A stretch of 18,059 bases of DNA from Flavobacteriales bacterium (GTDB lineage Bacteria > Bacteroidota > Bacteroidia > Flavobacteriales_F > PHOS-HE28), in contig JAGQVR010000026.1 in assembly GCA_020437875.1 (NCBI GenBank), positions 1 to 18,059 on the forward strand, in the 5' to 3' direction. The notes below the pieces were generated by a model. That model had not been told where the DNA came from, searched no databases, and saw nothing but the letters and a program-made list of their open reading frames with translations. Positions 13,988 through 18,059 of the stretch are shown piece after piece; position 1 is the stretch's first letter; each line of letters starts with the position of its first letter. Position numbers and translations under genes: made by a program.

Positions 13988-16390
13988 TTATCCTTCCACC
14001 ACGGTCAGCTTCGCAAAGCGGAGCAGAAGCTGCTTCTGGCCCACGTTGGGGAAGAAGACCGTCGCCTTCAGGTCCGGTGCCTTGCCTTCCACCTTCAGCA
14101 CCTTGCCCTTGCCGAAGCGATCGTGTGCCACCGTCATGCCTTCCTCGATTTCGCTGCTCGTGCCGCCGCCCAAGGTGCCCGTCGCCTCCATGGGAGCGCC
14201 TGCGGTGGAGATCCGCTTCAGGTTCCCGGGGCGCGGTGCTGGTGCGCTGGGCTTCGGAGCTGGTGCCGCGGTACGTCGGATGCCCGGTGCGCTCTTTTCC
14301 CGGCCGTACACCGGTTTGGAGCTTTCGTTCTCATCCCGTTCGCGTGGCTGCCTGGCCCAGGGAGGTGTTCCGGGGCGTACGTATTGCCCGCTGCTGAAGG
14401 CGCCGCGCTCGTTCATCGCCGGCATCTCGAGGAACTTCTCATCGATCTCCTCGATGAATCGGCTCGGCTCGCTGGCCGTGAGGTTGCCCCATTTGTAGCG
14501 GCTGATGGCGTAGCTGAGCGTGGCCCGTTTCTCGGCGCGTGTGAGGGCCACGTAGAAGAGCCGGCGTTCCTCCTCCAGGTCGGCGCGCGTCTGCACGCTC
14601 ATGAGGTTCGGAAAGAGGTCCTCCTCCATGCCCACGATGTGCACATACGGGAATTCCAGGCCTTTCGCACTGTGGATCGTCATCAGGCTCACCCGGTCGT
14701 TGTCGTTCGGGTCATCGTTGTCCGCATCGGTCAGCAAGGCGACGTCGATCAGGAAGTCGCTCAGGGTGCGTGGGAGGTCGGTGCCCTCGGTGTCCGCCTC
14801 GCTGAACTCCTTCATCCCGGCGAGCAGCTCCTGGATGTTCTCATAACGGCTCACCCCTTCGGGGGTCTTGTCCACGAAGAGCTCGCGCAATAGACCGGTC
14901 TTCTGGGCGATGTACTCGCCGAGGGCGTGCGCGGTGTACGTTTCGCGCATCGTGCGGAAGCTCTCGATCATGGTCACGAAGTCGCCGAGCGCCTTGCGGG
15001 TACCGCCATGCACATCCACCTCCTCCGGGTGTTTCTGGATCACGTCCCAGATGCTCGACTGGAGCCGCGCGGCCGTCACGATCAACTTGTCGATGGTGGT
15101 CTGCCCGATGCCGCGGGTGGGGTAGTTGATCACCCGTTTTAGCGCTTCCTCGTCGTTCGGGTTGCAGACCAGGCGGAAGTAGCCGATCAGGTCCTTGATC
15201 TCCTTGCGCTGGTAGAAGCTGAGTCCTCCATAGATGCGGTAGGGGATGTTCTGCTTGCGCAGGGCCTCCTCCATGCTGCGGCTCTGGGCGTTGGTGCGGT
15301 ACAGGATCGCGAAGCCCTTGTTCGGTACCTGCTGCTGCATCTTGGTCTCGAAGATGCTGTTGGCCACGAAGTGCCCTTCGTCGTTGTCGGTGAGCGAGCG
15401 GTGCACCTTGATCTTCTCGCCATCGCTGTTGTCCGTCCAGATCTCCTTCTTGATCTGGTCCTTGTTCTTCTCGATCAGCGAGTTCGCCGCGCCCACGATG
15501 GTCTTCGTACTGCGGTAGTTCTGCTCCAGCTTGAAGAGCTTGTGATCCGGATAGTCCGTGCGGAAGTTGAGGATGTTCTGGATGTTGGCGCCGCGGAAGG
15601 CGTAGATGCTCTGGCTGTCATCACCCACCACGGTGAGGTTCTCGTGGCGTGCGGCCAGGGTCTTCACGATGTTGTACTGGGCCAGGTTGGTGTCCTGGTA
15701 CTCGTCCACCAGCAGGTATTGGAAGCGGCTCTGGTACTTCACCATCACATCCGGATGGTCGCGGAAGAGGATGTTGGTGTTGAAGAGCAGGTCGTCGAAG
15801 TCCATGGCGCCGGCGCGGAAGCAGCGCTCGGCGTAGGCCTTGTACAGCTCGCCCATCTTCTCGCGACCCACGGCCGCATCACCGGCCATCAGCTCGGCGT
15901 TGGCGAGGTATTCCAGCGGACCCACCAGGTTGTTCTTGGCGATGCTGATGCGGCCATGCACCTGGTTGGGCTTGTAAAGCTTGTCGTCCAGCTTCCACTC
16001 CTTCACAATGGCCTTGATCACGCTCCGGCTGTCGTCGGTGTCGTAGATCGTGAAGTCCTTCGGGTAGCCAAGCTTGTCGGCCTCGGCGCGCAGGATGCGG
16101 GCGAACACGCTGTGGAAGGTGCCCATCCAGAGGTTGCGCGCTTCGGTGCTCAGGCCGGGGATGTCGGCGAGCAGCCGCGCGATCCGTTCCTTCATCTCCT
16201 TCGCCGCCTTGTTGGTGAAGGTGAGTGCCAGGATGCGGAAGGGGTCGACACCCTTCGTCATGAGATGCGCGATGCGGACGGTGAGCACCTTCGTCTTGCC
16301 ACTGCCCGCCCCGGCGATCACCATGGTGGGCCCATCGGTGTTCTCCACAGCCGCGCGCTGGGCGGGGTTCAACCCTTTCAAATGATCCAT
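13988..16390 (-). CDS. uvrD: UvrD/PcrA-type ATP-dependent DNA helicase
   Basis: Superfamily 1A 3'-5' helicase acting in nucleotide excision repair, replication-fork maintenance and removal of recombinase filaments. 800 residues, close to PcrA/UvrD (720-780). Motifs in order: Q motif LNPAQRAAV (7-15); I, AGAGSGKT (26-33); Ia, LALTFTNKAAKEM (55-67); II, DEYQDTN (230-236); III, VGDDSQSIYAFRGA (256-269); IV, LEQNYRST (289-296); V, LMTIHSAKGLEF (570-581); VI, RRLFYVALTRAEKR (610-623). A disordered Pro/Arg/Ser-rich linker (about 660-740) leads to a C-terminal Tudor-like domain (about 751-800, HDRFGKGKVLKVEG), as in PcrA, where it contacts RNA polymerase. TAACTTCG at 16399-16406 is a one-mismatch -7 element near the start. 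Confidence 0.95.
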   Translation of the reverse strand: MDHLKGLNPAQRAAVENTDGPTMVIAGAGSGKTKVLTVRIAHLMTKGVDPFRILALTFTNKAAKEMKERIARLLADIPGLSTEARNLWMGTFHSVFARILRAEADKLGYPKDFTIYDTDDSRSVIKAIVKEWKLDDKLYKPNQVHGRISIAKNNLVGPLEYLANAELMAGDAAVGREKMGELYKAYAERCFRAGAMDFDDLLFNTNILFRDHPDVMVKYQSRFQYLLVDEYQDTNLAQYNIVKTLAARHENLTVVGDDSQSIYAFRGANIQNILNFRTDYPDHKLFKLEQNYRSTKTIVGAANSLIEKNKDQIKKEIWTDNSDGEKIKVHRSLTDNDEGHFVANSIFETKMQQQVPNKGFAILYRTNAQSRSMEEALRKQNIPYRIYGGLSFYQRKEIKDLIGYFRLVCNPNDEEALKRVINYPTRGIGQTTIDKLIVTAARLQSSIWDVIQKHPEEVDVHGGTRKALGDFVTMIESFRTMRETYTAHALGEYIAQKTGLLRELFVDKTPEGVSRYENIQELLAGMKEFSEADTEGTDLPRTLSDFLIDVALLTDADNDDPNDNDRVSLMTIHSAKGLEFPYVHIVGMEEDLFPNLMSVQTRADLEEERRLFYVALTRAEKRATLSYAISRYKWGNLTASEPSRFIEEIDEKFLEMPAMNERGAFSSGQYVRPGTPPWARQPRERDENESSKPVYGREKSAPGIRRTAAPAPKPSAPAPRPGNLKRISTAGAPMEATGTLGGGTSSEIEEGMTVAHDRFGKGKVLKVEGKAPDLKATVFFPNVGQKQLLLRFAKLTVVEG

Positions 16391-16427
16391 GCGAGCGGCG
16401 AAGTTAGCGGCGGTGGGGAGGCCCGTT

Positions 16428-16636
16428 GACCAGGGATATCAACAGATGGGATTGACGCAGGCGATATCGGTGACGACCCCGACCGCCATGGAGTTCGGGT
16501 CCGCCATCGGCTCAGCCCTCTCAGTACTGTAAGGCAGAGCCTCGGGGTGCTAGTGGACAAGGAACTCGTACACCATGCCGATGGCCGTTATGCCGTCACG
16601 GACGTTTTCCTGGGGCACTGGCTGGCGGAGGGGTGA
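16428..16636 (+). pseudogene. Frameshifted C-terminal remnant of an ATP-binding protein
   Basis: Two consecutive plus-strand frames together give one plausible protein end of about 70 residues. The first frame, in phase with ATG 16446, reads GYQQMGLTQAISVTTPTAMEFGSAIGSALS-like sequence to about 16523, then hits TAA at 16530-16532. The other frame continues with TVRQSLGVLVDKELV, then GRYAVTDVFLGHWLAEG and a TGA at 16634-16636. The combined pattern (AI..., PT...F, STV..L..L.dkelV, Y.v.D.FF..WL) is how I remember the winged-helix C-terminus of archaeal-type P-loop ATPases common in Bacteroidota. The shift is +2 or -1 near 16521-16526. No P-loop part remains, because upstream lies the helicase gene. 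Family assignment is by pattern only. Its TGA lies 14 bp before the Fic gene's stop codon. Confidence 0.5.
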
Positions 16637-16649
16637 GATTGTAGGGAAC

Positions 16650-17624
16650 TCAATGGGCAACTCGACGATACTGAGCTTTTCGTTTGATGCCGGTAAGAAG
16701 CAACTCCTTTCGCCCCACCGCCTCTGCCAGGTCCCGGCTCGCCGTGGCCGTGCTCAATTCGGGGAACATGTTCAGGTAGTCCTTCCGGCGGAAGGGCCGG
16801 TCCGGGTTCTGCAGCAGGAAGAGGGCGATGCGGTCGCGCCCGGTGAGCACCGGGTCAGGGGAGGCCAGCAGTTCGGCCAGCGCTTCATCGATGCGTTCCA
16901 GGAGGTAGGCGATGAGCTCGCCGCAGTCACCGCGCCGGTCAGCGTACTCCAAGGCGGCGTAGTAGGCTGGCTGGGTGCGTTGGATGAAGGCTTCCACGGG
17001 CAGGTAGGCGAACACCGGCCAGTAGCGCATGAGCATCCGTTTCTGCCAGAGTCGGGCCAGGCGTCCGTTGCCGGCCGTGAACGGACGGAGGTAGACCAGG
17101 CCGAAGTGGAGCACGCAACTCGTGATCAGCGGTGGGAAGTCATCCTCTTCCGCGTAGCGCAGCAATTCGTGTACGTTGGCAGGCAGGTCATGGGCGCTGG
17201 CGGTGCGCAGTGGTTCCGGGTCACCGTAGAGCACATCCATGGGGCCGGTGCGGAAGTGGCCGGCATCGAGTGCGAGGCCGTGCATCAACACCCCATGGGC
17301 GTGGCGCAGGTCGTGCTCCACGAAGGGGTCCAGCTCCAAGGCCAGATCGTGGGCGCGGTGGGTGTTCACCGCTTCCAAGGCGGCGGATCCTTCGGTGGCG
17401 GTCGTCGGGCTGGCGAGGATATCAGCCACGGGCAGGGCGTCCAGGGTGCTTCCCTCAATGGCCAATGTGCTGTGTACCACACTGATGTGGTAAGCCTTGG
17501 CGAGTTCGGTGGCCGGTGCGTGGAGGTGCCGGGCATGCACTTCGCCCAGCCGGTGGTGGATGGTGGCCAGCAGGTTCAGCATACGCGGGCTGATGGAGTA
17601 GTAGGTGATGCTGGCGATGTCCAT
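16650..17624 (-). CDS. Fic family protein with catalytic His replaced by Arg
   Basis: 324 residues, typical Fic architecture with an N-terminal helical domain, Fic core (about 90-230) and C-terminal winged helix (about 255-320). The inhibitory helix motif T-LAI-E-G (53-58, TLAIEG) is intact, as in class II Fic proteins that self-inhibit. The Fic motif is RPFTAGNGRLAR (180-191): the phosphate-binding GNGR and distal Arg are normal, but the catalytic His is Arg180 (CGT at 17085-17087, one transition away from CAT). The following RLWQ...PVFAYLPVEAFI...YYAAL closely matches the family. AMPylation should be abolished or strongly reduced; nucleotide binding may persist. Start ATG 17624. TACCTTTG at 17647-17654 is a perfect -7 element 22 nt upstream. 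It sits between an ATPase remnant and the ribosomal operon, a position that looks like an accessory insertion. Confidence 0.88.
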   Translation of the reverse strand: MDIASITYYSISPRMLNLLATIHHRLGEVHARHLHAPATELAKAYHISVVHSTLAIEGSTLDALPVADILASPTTATEGSAALEAVNTHRAHDLALELDPFVEHDLRHAHGVLMHGLALDAGHFRTGPMDVLYGDPEPLRTASAHDLPANVHELLRYAEEDDFPPLITSCVLHFGLVYLRPFTAGNGRLARLWQKRMLMRYWPVFAYLPVEAFIQRTQPAYYAALEYADRRGDCGELIAYLLERIDEALAELLASPDPVLTGRDRIALFLLQNPDRPFRRKDYLNMFPELSTATASRDLAEAVGRKELLLTGIKRKAQYRRVAH

Positions 17625-17646
17625 TTATAGTATCAAATGATGCTAA

Positions 17647-17654
17647 CAAAGGTA
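17647..17654 (-). promoter_or_regulatory. -7 element for the second Fic gene
   Basis: Minus strand reads TACCTTTG, an exact TAnnTTTG, ending 22 nt before the start codon, which leaves a leader of about 15-20 nt. No TTG at the expected -33 distance. Confidence 0.5.
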
Positions 17655-17862
17655 AGAGGTCGCTCTGTATCGATCTTCACGCCTCGACGCGGAAATGCGG
17701 ATCCCGCGCCGGATCCAGCGCCTCGGATGCGCTGGCATTCGCTTGGATCGCAAGGTTTTAGCTGGTGTTTGATCAGGAGCCCGGATCCACCGGGCGATCC
17801 AGCCACCCTGGTCGTCCTTGGAATTTTCGTTGAACACCAGATGGTTGGAAACTGCTTTCACG

Positions 17863-17870
17863 TACATTTG
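17863..17870 (+). promoter_or_regulatory. -7 element for rpsL
   Basis: TACATTTG, an exact TAnnTTTG. TTG at 17845-17847 lies 15 bases upstream, slightly short of the usual 17-23. Transcription would start near 17876, giving a leader of about 53 nt that contains a hairpin. Confidence 0.55.
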
Positions 17871-17879
17871 CAGCCCGTT

Positions 17880-17900
17880 TTTAGCCGAGGAATGGCTAAA
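17880..17900 (+). promoter_or_regulatory. Hairpin in the rpsL leader
   Basis: TTTAGCC (17880-17886) pairs perfectly with GGCTAAA (17894-17900) around the loop GAGGAAT. It would form at the very 5' end of the predicted transcript, 28 bases before the start codon. The loop resembles a Shine-Dalgarno sequence. It could be a ribosomal-protein binding site for autoregulation or a 5' stabilising structure; the sequence alone does not decide. Confidence 0.5.
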
Positions 17901-17928
17901 GACGCTGAAAGCCAACCGAAAGGAGCTC

Positions 17929-18059
17929 ATGCCAACCATTCAACAGCTCATCCGCAAGGGTCGCGAGAACCCTGTGTACAAGAGCAAGTCCATTGCCCTG
18001 AAGTCCTGCCCACAGCGCCGTGGCGTGTGCACCAAGGTGTACACCACCACCCCGAAGAA
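17929..18059 (+). CDS. rpsL: 30S ribosomal protein S12 (3' end outside window)
   Basis: S12 lies at the decoding centre of the small ribosomal subunit. The first 43 residues plus two bases of the next codon are present (M-PTIQQLIRKGR, then CPQRRGVCTKVYTTTPK), with the strongly conserved CPQRRGVC and TTTPKK signature. The full protein is usually 124-137 residues. The window stops inside the codon equivalent to E. coli Lys43, a streptomycin-resistance position; the visible bases AA agree with Lys but do not prove it. AGGAG at 17921-17925 sits only three bases before ATG. This is probably the first gene of the str/S10 ribosomal cluster, which would continue with rpsG and fusA. Confidence 0.97.
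   Translation, partial: MPTIQQLIRKGRENPVYKSKSIALKSCPQRRGVCTKVYTTTPK

Larger units (their letters stand above)
17625..17928. other. 304-bp divergent intergenic region with hairpins
   Basis: No gene is supported here. It separates the leftward Fic gene from rightward rpsL. It holds the Fic -7 element, a GC-rich core (about 17690-17815), the rpsL -7 element and the rpsL leader hairpin. The core has a perfect 7-bp hairpin CCAGCGC/GCGCTGG (17715-17721 and 17729-17735, 7-base loop), a 6-bp hairpin GCCCGG/CCGGGC (17779-17784 and 17790-17795), and three GGATCC hexamers at 17699, 17711 and 17783. CCGGATCCA occurs twice (17710-17718, 17782-17790). Confidence 0.6.

Noticed and set aside
15371..16429. 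Plus-strand open frame (352 codons) opposite the 5' half of uvrD
   Set aside because: Antisense shadow, rich in Val/His/Leu, with no family features.
16378..16560. Minus-strand open frame of 60 codons upstream of uvrD
   Set aside because: Low-complexity Ser/Pro/Arg translation, and the plus strand here reads better as an ATPase remnant.
17643..17939. Minus-strand open frame of 98 codons between rpsL and the Fic gene
   Set aside because: It would start inside rpsL and cover its promoter and leader hairpin; the translation is Arg/Trp-rich with no fold.

Overview
The window is chromosomal DNA from a Bacteroidota member, most likely a GC-rich Flavobacteriales-like lineage. The clues are exact TAnnTTTG promoter cores (one with a TTG 19 bp upstream), tRNA genes without an encoded CCA end, a DUF4290-murA pair, a MurA with Asp in place of the catalytic Cys, a DnaJ with two instead of four zinc-finger motifs, and few Shine-Dalgarno sites. 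Base composition is GC-rich except for one AT-rich patch near 4165-4275. These are judgements by eye and from memory; no search was run.

Layout. 1-3038 (+): the 3' part of mutS, a strong promoter, tRNA-Gly(GCC), a terminator-like hairpin, tRNA-Leu(UAA) and a GluQ-type glutamyl-tRNA synthetase paralogue. 3028-6599 (-): adenine deaminase, a membrane lipoprotein of unknown function and a degenerate Fic protein. 6731-7707 (+): a META/HslJ-like protein and a small secreted protein with a possible type IX secretion tail. 7708-8556 (-): a lipoprotein class D beta-lactamase whose stop codon abuts that of the preceding gene. 8593-13294 (-): grpE-dnaJ, a TlpA-like thioredoxin with its own terminator, and DUF4290-murA separated by a long hairpin. 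13394-16390 (-): a UvrD/PcrA helicase followed by a secreted hypothetical protein. 16428-16636 (+): a frameshifted remnant of an ATPase. 16650-17624 (-): a second Fic protein. 17929-end (+): the start of rpsL, behind a leader hairpin.

Most of the window is housekeeping: mismatch repair, translation, chaperones, cell wall and DNA repair. The accessory content is the two Fic genes, the beta-lactamase and the ATPase remnant. I see no CRISPR array, insertion sequence, phage region or convincing new multi-gene system. The most unusual observation is that both Fic proteins have Arg where the catalytic His belongs, and one of them also has a degenerate inhibitory motif and phosphate loop, a C-terminal winged helix and a tandem 8-bp repeat just upstream. 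This suggests non-AMPylating Fic proteins, possibly regulatory in one case.
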